A DNA stretch of 64,000 bases, from NCBI GenBank assembly GCA_004011035.1, contig CP025734.1, forward strand, positions 2,440,001 through 2,504,000. The letters are read 5' to 3'. The translations under genes were made by a program, and so were the position numbers. Of this stretch, positions 35,913 to 44,334 are shown piece after piece. The notes beneath the pieces are model-generated. The model ran no database searches and had not been told where the DNA came from. It worked only from the letters and a program-made list of their open reading frames with translations. This DNA is from Bdellovibrio sp. qaytius. GTDB lineage: Bacteria; Bdellovibrionota; Bdellovibrionia; Bdellovibrionales; Bdellovibrionaceae. The stretch's first letter is position 1; every line of letters begins with the position of its first letter.

Positions 35913-36980
35913 TTATGATTTTTTCATAAACGGATAATCCGTATAACCAATGCCGCCTTCAGCATAAATAGTCTGCGGCACTAACTCGTTCAACGCAGCT
36001 CCAGCGGCAACGCGCTCAACCAAATCAGGATTGGCGATATACGCCTTACCAAATGAAATCGCATCAACACGACCAGTTAGCAAAAGCTCTTCAGCCTGCG
36101 GCACAGATAATTTCTCATTACCAATCACTGGGCCACCGAATTTTTTCTTAATATCAAAAGTAATACTATCGTCGTTTAAATATTCTCGCGTAAAAATAAA
36201 CGCGATTTTACGTTTACCCAATTCTTCTGCCACATAACCAAATAGCGCTTTTGGATTAGAATCTTTCATATCATGCGAATCACCACGCGGAGCTAAATGC
36301 ACCCCTACACGCGAAGCACCAAACACAGAAATCACTGCATCTGTTACTTCAAGTAATAATCTTGCACGGTTTTGAATTGAACCGCCGTACTGATCAGTTC
36401 TTTTATTCGTGCTGTCTTGTAAAAATTGATCTAACAAATATCCATTCGCCGAGTGAAGTTCTACTCCGTCAAACCCTGCACGTTTTGCGTTTTCAGCGCC
36501 CTTACGGTAAGCTTCAACGATACCAGGAATTTCAGAAGTCTCTAAAGCGCGAGGCATTGGGTATTCAGTTTCAGGGCGAACAAGACTTACACGTCCTGCT
36601 GGTTTGATCGCACTTGGTGCCACTGGTTGTTCACCGTTTAAAAACATCGAATGAGAAATTCTTCCGACATGCCAAAGCTGCAACACAATCAAACCACCTT
36701 TTGCGTGAACACGTGATGTGATTTTTTTCCAACCTTCAGTTTGTTCATCAGACCAAATACCCGGAGTCTTCGCATAACCTACACCCATCGGAGTCACGGC
36801 CGTGGCTTCAGTTAAAATTAAGCCCGCCGATGCACGTTGTTCATAGTATTCAGCCATTAAATCATTGGGAGTTCTATTATCGGTACCTGTGCCACGCGCT
36901 CTTGTGAGCGGAGCCATTACGATGCTGTTTCTTAAGTTCAATGCGCCAAGGGTAAGTGGTTTTAATAAAGGTGATGTCAT
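35913..36980 (-). CDS. Old Yellow Enzyme-type alkene reductase (NADH:flavin oxidoreductase)
   Basis: 355 aa, the normal length. FMN barrel motifs: IVMAPLTRARG, LQLWHVGRIS, ELHSANGYLLDQFLQDSTNKRTDQYGGS, VGVHLAPRGDSHDM and the phosphate-binding SFGKAYIANPDLVERVA. It should reduce activated C=C bonds of enals or nitro compounds using NAD(P)H. An eroded partial duplicate lies at 18500-19081 on the same strand. NemA-like; the exact substrate cannot be told. Confidence 0.92.
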   Translation of the reverse strand: MTSPLLKPLTLGALNLRNSIVMAPLTRARGTGTDNRTPNDLMAEYYEQRASAGLILTEATAVTPMGVGYAKTPGIWSDEQTEGWKKITSRVHAKGGLIVLQLWHVGRISHSMFLNGEQPVAPSAIKPAGRVSLVRPETEYPMPRALETSEIPGIVEAYRKGAENAKRAGFDGVELHSANGYLLDQFLQDSTNKRTDQYGGSIQNRARLLLEVTDAVISVFGASRVGVHLAPRGDSHDMKDSNPKALFGYVAEELGKRKIAFIFTREYLNDDSITFDIKKKFGGPVIGNEKLSVPQAEELLLTGRVDAISFGKAYIANPDLVERVAAGAALNELVPQTIYAEGGIGYTDYPFMKKS

Positions 36981-37107
36981 ACAAAATCTCCGTGTAAGAT
37001 CTCAAAGACTACGCCCCTGTTTTCGTCAAATCAATGAGTCTAAAAACTCACCGATGCCAGTATAGACAATCTCTATGTAGGCACTTAACTTGTATTGATT
37101 TATTCTG

Positions 37108-37908
37108 ATGACCAAGTCGCCGTCTTTATTCGCATTTAGCGCAGTTTTACTGTCTTTATTTTTGACAGTCAGTGCCTTTTGCGCGCCAGCCCAACCCGAA
37201 GACTTTACTGTTCAAAATGGTGGCTTTGTTGACCTGCCATTAGGATCATTTGTTGAAGGTTCATCACGTTTTGGCGGTCTACAGCCCGATTACCAAATTG
37301 ATGACAATCCTGAACTTTTACAATTTTTAGAGAGCGTTAAAAAAGCGGCTAACATGTCTCCGAAAATCGCTTGGTGGAATGTCTTTGCTCGCTTTAAACA
37401 AAAACCTGAGCTATCTCATAGTTCTAAAATTGAACTTGTGACAGCGATGATTCAAAATGCTCTTCCTAATTACTCTTATGATTCAGCTCCGTATTTAAAA
37501 GTTTTAGCTGAACACCGCGCGCAAAATATTGATATTAATTTAGCGACTTATTTAAAATGCCAAGCTGGCGTTTGCCGTGAACATGCGTTACTTACTCACT
37601 TAGCTTTAAAAGCTGTCGGAATACAAAATCAATTCGTATACATTCATGCGCGCGTTGAAACAAGCCATGAAGATCATGCTCTTGTTGTGATCGAACAAGA
37701 TGGTGAAAAATGGATTGTTGATCCTTATAACCCGGCTTTTCACGGCCGTAGTTTTAATGACCTCATGGCTGCTGATGCGATTGAATATCCACGTCAACGT
37801 GGTGCTGCCTACGCTCCTCATAGAATTTATGAACCTGTGCAAATCGAGTCTATCAACCTTTTCCCGCGTTATTGGTTACCGAAGCTCTTTTGTTCTAAAA
37901 TGTTTTAG
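37108..37908 (+). CDS. Secreted transglutaminase-like cysteine protease-fold protein
   Basis: Signal peptide at residues 1-26 (ending AFCA). The Cys-His-Asp triad is intact: Cys156 (AGVCREHALL), His190 (EDHALVVIE) and Asp205 (WIVDPYNP). The fold is that of the transglutaminase-like superfamily, which in bacteria often cleaves or modifies cell-wall or protein amides. N-terminal 50-140 is a helical domain. Substrate unknown. Confidence 0.82.
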   Translation: MTKSPSLFAFSAVLLSLFLTVSAFCAPAQPEDFTVQNGGFVDLPLGSFVEGSSRFGGLQPDYQIDDNPELLQFLESVKKAANMSPKIAWWNVFARFKQKPELSHSSKIELVTAMIQNALPNYSYDSAPYLKVLAEHRAQNIDINLATYLKCQAGVCREHALLTHLALKAVGIQNQFVYIHARVETSHEDHALVVIEQDGEKWIVDPYNPAFHGRSFNDLMAADAIEYPRQRGAAYAPHRIYEPVQIESINLFPRYWLPKLFCSKMF

Positions 37909-37975
37909 GTTGTTTCCACGCCTTGTCATTAATTCAGCAGTGTACTAAAGCCATAAACTGAACCACAATTAACCT

Positions 37976-38611
37976 ATGAAAAAAATTAATTTTAACTTCA
38001 CAAAAGTTATTCTTTTATTATCATGTTTTTCAATCTTTGCTTGTTCACCAAGCGACACGACAACATTCGAAAGCAGCGATTGCAATCCTTGTAAAATGTT
38101 TGTCACAGCAACTGCAACTCAAGGTAATTTTGGTTCAGCCAGCGTAGCTGATTTAATTTGTACTAATGACGCAAATAAGCCTAACGATGGCGACACGTAT
38201 AAAGCCTTAATTGCTTATGGCAATGGTTCACGCAGAGCTTGTACTACAGCTAATTGTGTAACTGGTGGCAAAAATGAAAATGTGGACTGGGTTCTTCACG
38301 CAAGCACATCATACACACGGGCTGATGGTACAGCGATCGCAACCACTGATGGCGCAGGAATTATTACTTCGTTTCCGATAGCGAATGCGGTTTCTACAAC
38401 AGCATCCATCGAAGCTTGGACTGGTTTTACTAACGCTACAGCCTGGACATCAGCCGCTACAGATAACTGCACGAATTGGACTTCCACTTCAAGCTCTAAT
38501 CCCCCGGGCGGCAACACAGCTATCGTTAATGGCACCACAAGTTATGGTTCAGTGTTTGCGTTTGCTTATACCTGCAATCAAACTAAAAGATTAATCTGCG
38601 TTCAACAGTAA
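37976..38611 (+). CDS. DUF1554 lipoprotein
   Basis: Lipoprotein signal with Cys23 (LLSCFSIFAC). The mature part follows the DUF1554 pattern: MFVTATATQGNFG, YKALIAYGNGSRRAC, YTRADGTAIATTDGAG, WTGF, CTNWTS and the final RLICVQQ. The family is common in Leptospira and other predatory or free-living bacteria and has a C-type-lectin-like look. Many Cys residues suggest disulphides outside the cytoplasm. Function unknown. Confidence 0.82.
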   Translation: MKKINFNFTKVILLLSCFSIFACSPSDTTTFESSDCNPCKMFVTATATQGNFGSASVADLICTNDANKPNDGDTYKALIAYGNGSRRACTTANCVTGGKNENVDWVLHASTSYTRADGTAIATTDGAGIITSFPIANAVSTTASIEAWTGFTNATAWTSAATDNCTNWTSTSSSNPPGGNTAIVNGTTSYGSVFAFAYTCNQTKRLICVQQ

Positions 38612-38623
38612 AAGAAATATTCT

Positions 38624-39358
38624 ATGAGTGAAAAACCATCGACTTGGACAGAAGACTATAAAATCGCCTCTTACTTCGTAAATTTACGCGGTCGCGCCGG
38701 TCTTTACTCATTACTTAATTTTATTCAAGACGTTGGCTGGATGCATGCGCGCCAAATGAAAGTCTCACTTGAACCGCATCAAGGCTGGGTATTTACACGC
38801 CAAAGTTTAACAATGAACACTTGGCCTAAGTGGAATGAAACCATCACCATTAAAACCTGGCTTCGTCCGCCGACTTCAGGTGTTTTTATTTTTCGTGATT
38901 ACGAAATTTTTAGCGGAGAAAATAAAATCGGTGAATGCACCAGCACTTTTACAGTGATGGATATGAACACCCGTAAAATGGTGGTTCCTGATTTAAAAAA
39001 ACTAGCGGCCGTATTTCGCGAAGATTATAATCGCAGTGAATCGCCTGAAAAAATTCTGTGGCAAACTGATGTGACTGAGATCGCCCAATTTGAAGTGCGC
39101 AACAGCGATCTTGATATGAACAATCACGTCAATAACACAAGATATGCGCAGTGGATTTTAGATGCGATCCCTCTTGAAATTTTAAAAGGTGATGCGCAGT
39201 TAACAAAATATGAAATTAATTTTTTAGCCGAAACTAAATCAGGCGATAAAGTGACTCTACAAAAAACCAATTCTGCAGATTCAGCGATCACCCAGTTTCA
39301 AGGTGTACGCGCAGCTGATGGTAAACCCGTATTCACTGCGCGATTACATAGTTCTTAA
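38624..39358 (+). CDS. FAT-type acyl-ACP thioesterase
   Basis: 244 aa with two hotdog halves. The second carries NSDLDMNNHVNNTRYAQWIL (160-179), the conserved Asn/His region of plant-type FatA/FatB enzymes. It should release free fatty acids from acyl-ACP. No membrane segment, so cytoplasmic. It starts 12 bp after the DUF1554 gene and its stop touches the convergent exonuclease gene. Confidence 0.85.
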   Translation: MSEKPSTWTEDYKIASYFVNLRGRAGLYSLLNFIQDVGWMHARQMKVSLEPHQGWVFTRQSLTMNTWPKWNETITIKTWLRPPTSGVFIFRDYEIFSGENKIGECTSTFTVMDMNTRKMVVPDLKKLAAVFREDYNRSESPEKILWQTDVTEIAQFEVRNSDLDMNNHVNNTRYAQWILDAIPLEILKGDAQLTKYEINFLAETKSGDKVTLQKTNSADSAITQFQGVRAADGKPVFTARLHSS

Positions 39359-40123
39359 TTATTTTTTTAATTCTAAAACCACAGGACAATGATCTGACCC
39401 GTACACTTCATTGCGGTGATAAGAATTTTTCAAACGATCTTTGAATTCTTCATTCGCCATAAAATAATCTAAGCGCCAACCCACATTTTTTTCGCGAACT
39501 CCGGGGCGATAGCTCCACCACGTGTAATGATCGCCGCCTTTTTCGAATTGTCTAAAGGCATCGACATAACCTTTTTTGATCATCTCATCCATCCACGCGC
39601 GCTCTTCAGGTAAAAATCCTGCGTTCTTTTTATTTGTCTTTGGATTTTTAAGATCGATTTCTTGATGTGCGATATTCCAATCAGCGCACATAATTACATT
39701 TTCGCCTTTTTTACGTAAGGCTTCTGCGGTTTTTAAAAACTTTTTACAAAATTCTAATTTGTAATCAAGGCGCGTGTGTTCACGCTGTGAATTCGGAAAA
39801 TAAGAATTAATTAAAGTAAATTTCGGGTATTTAACAATCATCACCCGCCCTTCGTTATCAAATTTCGAATCACCTAAACCCAATTGCACACTCAAGGGTT
39901 CTTTTTTAGAAAAGATAGCAGTTCCGCTATAGCCAGGCTTCTGCGCTGGATTCCAGATGGCGTGATACTTTAAAGGATTTTTTAGATTATCTTCTAATTG
40001 CTCAGGTAAAGCTTTGATCTCTTGCACACAAACGATGTCTGCATTTTCTTGTTCGAACCATTTTAAAAAGCCGCCTTTTGCACAGGCGCGAATACCATTT
40101 ACATTCCAACTTACAAGTTTCAT
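39359..40123 (-). CDS. xthA: Exodeoxyribonuclease III (AP endonuclease)
   Basis: 254 aa. Typical motifs in order: LVSWNVNGIRA, VCVQEIKA (Glu35), CADWNIAHQEIDLKNPKTN, YTWWSYRPGVREKNVGWRLDYF and YGSDHCPVVLEL (Asp244, His245). All catalytic residues are present. It removes 3' blocking groups and incises abasic sites in base excision repair. Ends without gap against the convergent thioesterase. Confidence 0.95.
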   Translation of the reverse strand: MKLVSWNVNGIRACAKGGFLKWFEQENADIVCVQEIKALPEQLEDNLKNPLKYHAIWNPAQKPGYSGTAIFSKKEPLSVQLGLGDSKFDNEGRVMIVKYPKFTLINSYFPNSQREHTRLDYKLEFCKKFLKTAEALRKKGENVIMCADWNIAHQEIDLKNPKTNKKNAGFLPEERAWMDEMIKKGYVDAFRQFEKGGDHYTWWSYRPGVREKNVGWRLDYFMANEEFKDRLKNSYHRNEVYGSDHCPVVLELKK

Positions 40124-40191
40124 TTAAAAACCCCCGTCACTTTTGCTCATTAAAAGCATAGCACACGAGGGTCATTTAAAACTAGCTTAGA

Positions 40192-41031
40192 CTAACGCCA
40201 AACGCTTGCAGGAATCGCTTTAGCTGTAGCATCGTTTTTACCAAGATTTCCTAAATCCCAGTTTTCTTCGATTAACTTCATTAAGCTGTAGTGATTTAAT
40301 TTATCCGCTACAACAGTTCCTGGTTTAACCATTGGGCCGTAAAAGCTTGTGTAGATTTGGTTACCTGTAGCTCCACCGTTTTCGTCGTAAGTGCTGATTA
40401 ATAAAGTATTATCCATGAAGTTCGGGTTTGTTAAAAAACCAGAAAATCTTTTGTTATACCATTTATCTGAATAATCTACGTTTGTATCGTGACCATCATT
40501 GTTCATGTCAGGTACGTAAAACACGTAATTTGGTAACGTGTTAGCCGCGATATCTTTATCCATTTGCGTGGCATTAACGATATTAGCACAACGTTTTTTG
40601 TCTTTTTGAATATTTACATAACTGATGAACGGGTTATGTTTGCGACGGTATGTTCCGTTTTTAGTGCCAACAAAACAATTTCCTGGATAATTTTCTGCGT
40701 ACACTTTCCAAGTTAAACCGCGAGCTTCTAATAAGTCAGCGATATGCTTCACGTTAATATCATACTTACTATCACCAGTGACTCCGTTTTGTGCTCCTGA
40801 AGTCATTGCTACATAGTTACCTTGTGATGGATGAGTTACTGCCGTAAAGCTTGTAAAAGCAGCTCCACCTTTGGCTAGTTTGGTAAAGAATGGCCCTTTA
40901 ATAGCGGCTACATAGTTTTCATTTTCAAAAACAACGTAAACAACGCGGTCAAAGTATTTTCCTGAAGCTCCCGCAAAAGCTGCGGCACTGATAAAGATAG
41001 AACATAAACCTAATAAAAATTTATTCACCAA
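40192..41031 (-). CDS. Secreted phosphoesterase (acid phosphatase/phospholipase C-like)
   Basis: Signal peptide (residues 1-20, ending AAAFA). Motifs VYVVFENENY (about 30-40), HPSQGNYVAMTSG with the likely nucleophile or metal site, YVPDMNNDGHDT and LLISTYDENGG are typical of the PF04185 phosphoesterase family. Substrate could be a phospholipid or a phosphomonoester. No lipid-binding C-terminal domain is seen. It is divergent from the trypsin gene. Confidence 0.85.
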   Translation of the reverse strand: MVNKFLLGLCSIFISAAAFAGASGKYFDRVVYVVFENENYVAAIKGPFFTKLAKGGAAFTSFTAVTHPSQGNYVAMTSGAQNGVTGDSKYDINVKHIADLLEARGLTWKVYAENYPGNCFVGTKNGTYRRKHNPFISYVNIQKDKKRCANIVNATQMDKDIAANTLPNYVFYVPDMNNDGHDTNVDYSDKWYNKRFSGFLTNPNFMDNTLLISTYDENGGATGNQIYTSFYGPMVKPGTVVADKLNHYSLMKLIEENWDLGNLGKNDATAKAIPASVWR

Positions 41032-41087
41032 AGACCTCCGTGTCTTGTGTTTTTCTGTGTTGAGGAATAATTAGACGTATTTTTCGC

Positions 41088-41162
41088 AAAATAGACCATC
41101 GTGCAAATGCTATATTTTGATTAAAGCGAACAAGTGGCTTTTAGTTTTTTAAAATAGACCAT
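41088..41162. repeat. 12-bp direct repeat pair between divergent secreted hydrolases
   Basis: AAAATAGACCAT occurs at 41088-41099 and again at 41151-41162, 63 bp apart, which is six helical turns. Both lie in the 255-bp gap between the phosphoesterase (minus) and trypsin-like (plus) genes. They could be sites for one regulator of both genes. A second, tandem repeat of CTTTATAAAAA (41249-41259 and 41261-41271) lies just before the trypsin ribosome binding site. Otherwise I see nothing in the gap. Confidence 0.4.
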
Positions 41163-41286
41163 TTGCCGTACGACGAACGTCGGGAGCGATCAGCAAAAAT
41201 GGTAGATAAAATAGTATTAATATTTTTCTTGCAACTCATGTGCTTGGTCTTTATAAAAACCTTTATAAAAAATAAGAGGGTTTATC

Positions 41287-42186
41287 GTGAGAATTTTATT
41301 ATTAACTACTTCGTTCATGCTTTTGTCTGCCTGCCACAATGCGATTCAACAGCAAAATATCTCTCCAAAAACCCAAAGCAAAATCATCGGTGGCGAAGAC
41401 GTTCCTGATAAAGCTGGACTTAGCTACAGTATCGTAGGCATTTACGACACCGAAGAAAGTGCTATCTGCACAGGTTCGTTGATTGGCCCCAACCTGGTTC
41501 TAACAGCGGCTCATTGCATAAACGCAAATCCGTCTAAAATGAAAATCATCTTTAACGTCGATCTTGATAAAGTGATCGGTACAAAAAATCAGCTTTTTAC
41601 GAAATTTTTTCAACGTAATGTGACTGATGCTAAAGTAAACCCGGCTTACACAGACCCTGCAAATGAAGACAAAGAATCTGACGTTGGTGATATCGCTCTG
41701 ATTAAATTCGAAGGCGATCTGCCTGAAGGTTACCATCCAGCTGAATTATTAAGCGATGATTCAATTCTAAAACGTGGTTTCGATATCACAGTTGCAGGCT
41801 TTGGCGTTTCAGATGTTCACACAGAACCGATCAACCCTAAAAAAGTAAAAGATCTTCAAGACGCCATCGATTTCGGCGAAGTGGTTTGTTTTGACGAAAA
41901 AAACACAGATTGCGTTAGCGTTGAAATGTCTGGCGATGGCATCTTAAGACAAACTCATACTTTAATTTCTTCAGTGCAAGAAACTGAATTTCGCCTTGAT
42001 GAATCTAAAGGTCACGGCACTTGCAGCGGAGATTCTGGCGGACCAGCCTACGCTACTGTTGACGGTAAATTATATTTAGCCGGAGTAACTAGCCGCGGAA
42101 GCCCTTTATGTAACGATGTCGGCGTTTACACGAATGTAACTCCTTACATTGAGTGGATTAACTTAACGACTCCGTTATTAAAGTAG
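41287..42186 (+). CDS. Trypsin-like (S1) serine protease lipoprotein
   Basis: GTG start at 41287 with AAGAGGG upstream and a lipobox LLSAC (Cys16). Chymotrypsin-fold triad: His76 (TAAHCI), Asp135 (GDIALIKF), Ser250 (GDSGGP). IIGGEDV at 33-39 is the activation-site motif, so it is made as a zymogen. Cys residues are placed for the usual disulphides. Such proteases are frequent in predatory bacteria and may act in prey digestion; that role is inference. Confidence 0.92.
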   Translation: MRILLLTTSFMLLSACHNAIQQQNISPKTQSKIIGGEDVPDKAGLSYSIVGIYDTEESAICTGSLIGPNLVLTAAHCINANPSKMKIIFNVDLDKVIGTKNQLFTKFFQRNVTDAKVNPAYTDPANEDKESDVGDIALIKFEGDLPEGYHPAELLSDDSILKRGFDITVAGFGVSDVHTEPINPKKVKDLQDAIDFGEVVCFDEKNTDCVSVEMSGDGILRQTHTLISSVQETEFRLDESKGHGTCSGDSGGPAYATVDGKLYLAGVTSRGSPLCNDVGVYTNVTPYIEWINLTTPLLK

Positions 42187-42219
42187 TTTTAGGTTAACGC
42201 CTGATATACAGTTATCGGC

Positions 42220-43110
42220 ATGAAGAAAAAAGTAATTCTTGTTGTATTGTTCATCGCTTCACTTTGTTATTTCGGGTGGAAGACGATAACCACTCCCCGT
42301 GGCGAACAAAAAGTGCAATACACCGAAGCCAGTAAAGAATGTTTTGCTGGCGATGCGAAAAAATCTTGGAAGTACTGCATCTATACAGCCAAACAAGGCA
42401 CAAGCGGAGACTTAGCTTATTTACTTCATGGCCGCAACCTAGATGAAAATATTTGGAACGATGACACATTTTATACAGCGCAATTACAAAAATATTGGGC
42501 TGATGAAAAAGTGCAACCTCCAAAAATTGTAACGGTCTCATTTGGGCCCGTGTGGTTATTAACTCCGAAAATGAGTTTACCCGATTCTGGATTATTAAAT
42601 AAATTTACTGATGAAATTATTCCGGCGATTGAAAACAAAGTCGGCAAACCCAAACGCCGCTTAGTATTCGGAGAATCTATGGGAGGCATTAATTCATTAG
42701 TTTTAGCCTTAACCACTAAAAATATTTTTGCCAAAGTGGCGGCCGTTTGCCCGGTGATTTACAAAACAACTCCGTTTGTAGATTTATCAGATGTTAAAAA
42801 TTTTCTTGAACGCACAGGAGCTGATCCACGAACTATTTTGGGAATCAGAATCCTTGCAAGAAAATACGTATCAAATGATGAAGAGTGGAAAAAGATTTCT
42901 CCCATTGAACTTTTAGAAACAGCAACTCCTTCTGATGTGCCTGAACTTTATTTATCTTGTGGGCTTTATGATAAATACGGCAATTACGAAGCAGTTGAAT
43001 ACTTTGCAGAACGCGCAAAAAGTAAAAATATTAAAGTCTTATGGCGCCCGATGTATGGCGATCATTGCGTCGTCGATGTTAAATCACTTGGCGATTTTAT
43101 TACGAATTAA
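42220..43110 (+). CDS. Exported or anchored alpha/beta-hydrolase esterase
   Basis: An N-terminal hydrophobic segment (residues 4-19) acts as signal or anchor. Nucleophile elbow FGESMGGI (Ser153), oxyanion region LLHGRNLDE near 68-76, and C-terminal GDHCVVDV with the likely His. It matches the putative esterase (esterase D / feruloyl esterase-like) group. It lies 34 bp after the protease gene and ends 2 nt before the convergent gene. Confidence 0.75.
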   Translation: MKKKVILVVLFIASLCYFGWKTITTPRGEQKVQYTEASKECFAGDAKKSWKYCIYTAKQGTSGDLAYLLHGRNLDENIWNDDTFYTAQLQKYWADEKVQPPKIVTVSFGPVWLLTPKMSLPDSGLLNKFTDEIIPAIENKVGKPKRRLVFGESMGGINSLVLALTTKNIFAKVAAVCPVIYKTTPFVDLSDVKNFLERTGADPRTILGIRILARKYVSNDEEWKKISPIELLETATPSDVPELYLSCGLYDKYGNYEAVEYFAERAKSKNIKVLWRPMYGDHCVVDVKSLGDFITN

Positions 43111-43112
43111 AT

Positions 43113-43637
43113 TTATTTATACATGATGTAATTAACGGGCCATAACGGATTAACTGTAGCGCCTGAATCTTTAGCTACGGGGTCTAATTCAGTTTCAATT
43201 GTTGCGGTGTTTTCGTTACAAGATAAATTAAATTTCGATTTTTTAACCTGAGTCTCAAAGGCATTACAAATATCTTGCGCATTATTTTCATTTAAATGAA
43301 AAGTTAAAGTTCTATAAACTAAAGCTTTAGTGCCCAGTTTAATTTCATGATCTTTCGATGAGATTTCTTCATTTGCACTTATCTTACTTAGATCATAGCT
43401 AATTAAACATTCATAGTTTTTACCATAAATCACACCCTCTTTAGCTGCACATTCGATTTTTACTAAGCCACTCAACGTGGTATAGGCTTTCGTTTTTAAA
43501 CTCTCATACAGCGCTTGAGCTTCGTCTTTATCAACCACTATCGCGATAGTATTAGGCGATGGTGTCTCAGCCTCTGCTGCGACTTTAAGACTTTTTAACG
43601 ACAAAATCATTGTTAAAATGAGTGTTACTTTATTCAT
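43113..43637 (-). CDS. Secreted protein, unrecognised
   Basis: 174 aa with a Sec signal (residues 1-21, ending KVAAEA). Two or three Cys residues (IECAAKEG, YECLIS, DICNAF, NLSCNEN) suggest disulphides. No family recognised. It ends 2 nt from the convergent esterase. Confidence 0.6.
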   Translation of the reverse strand: MNKVTLILTMILSLKSLKVAAEAETPSPNTIAIVVDKDEAQALYESLKTKAYTTLSGLVKIECAAKEGVIYGKNYECLISYDLSKISANEEISSKDHEIKLGTKALVYRTLTFHLNENNAQDICNAFETQVKKSKFNLSCNENTATIETELDPVAKDSGATVNPLWPVNYIMYK

Positions 43638-43749
43638 AGCTTAAAAGGGTGCAATACTGTGACCTATTAAATAGGGCTTCAAAGCCCATATATTCACTTT
43701 TGATGTAAAGACCTTTAACACCTGACTAAACTAATATATCATAGCCCAC

Positions 43750-44043
43750 ATGAGCGAAGAACTACCTCCAGCAGCCCCAAAGAACAAAGTCCAAGAAAAC
43801 ATAGCTAGTAATAAGCCTCCTCTTGATGGCATTAGCCTTGAGACTATGGTGACAGAATTAGTAGAAAATTATGGGTGGGAGCGCTTAGCAGAAAAGATTT
43901 CGATCAATAGTTTTTCTGAAAACCCAAGTGTTAAATCAAGTCTCAAATTCTTACGTAAAACTGATTGGGCTAGAACTAAAGTTGAACAGCTCTACACTTG
44001 GCGCGCGAAGACCGGCTGGGACCCTCGCGATAACGCGAAGTAA
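43750..44043 (+). CDS. VF530 (DUF2132) family DNA-binding-type protein
   Basis: 97 aa. Residues 26-88 ([58 protein letters not shown]) are a textbook VF530 domain. It lacks the Asp/Gly-rich tail of the paralogue at 12822-13163. The family fold is proposed to bind DNA. Own transcription unit by spacing. Confidence 0.88.
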   Translation: MSEELPPAAPKNKVQENIASNKPPLDGISLETMVTELVENYGWERLAEKISINSFSENPSVKSSLKFLRKTDWARTKVEQLYTWRAKTGWDPRDNAK

Positions 44044-44079
44044 ATCCAACACTTAAACCACCGATTACCCCCTCTCTAC

Positions 44080-44105
44080 GGTTCAGTGATATAATAAACT
44101 GAACC
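44080..44105 (+). promoter_or_regulatory. Inverted repeat around a -10-like box
   Basis: GGTTCAG (44080-44086) and CTGAACC (44099-44105) form a perfect 7-bp inverted repeat. The 12-bp spacer contains TATAAT. It lies 18 bp before the ATG of the small membrane protein. An operator overlapping the -10 box is the simplest reading. Confidence 0.4.
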
Positions 44106-44123
44106 TAAATTAGAGGAGGATTT

Positions 44124-44330
44124 ATGACAACAATACTACTTGATATAGCAAAAGGCATGATCGCTTTAGCGCTGGTATTACTGTTGTTTTGGCTAGCGGC
44201 TCAAGCACTTACGATCATCTACGCCTTCATGGGCGATGATATCGGATTTCTTGGATTGTTACCTACAATACTTGTGCTGTCGTATATATTCGGAAATGCG
44301 ATTTCAGCGCAAAAAAACTTTACTTGGTAA
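44124..44330 (+). CDS. Small two-segment membrane protein
   Basis: 68 aa. Two hydrophobic stretches (about 11-36 and 42-58) and a short tail. GAGGAGG lies 6 nt before the ATG, a very strong ribosome binding site. No family recognised. The end is 4 nt from the convergent hydrolase. Confidence 0.6.
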   Translation: MTTILLDIAKGMIALALVLLLFWLAAQALTIIYAFMGDDIGFLGLLPTILVLSYIFGNAISAQKNFTW

Positions 44331-44334
44331 AACC

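Noticed and set aside
41163-41408. 81-aa plus-strand frame before the trypsin gene
   Set aside because: It lies in another frame over the true GTG start, ribosome binding site and signal peptide of the protease; no coding features.
43674-43687. GGGCTTCAAAGCCC hairpin upstream of the second VF530 gene
   Set aside because: The stem is only 6 bp with a 2-nt loop and no T-run; no clear role.
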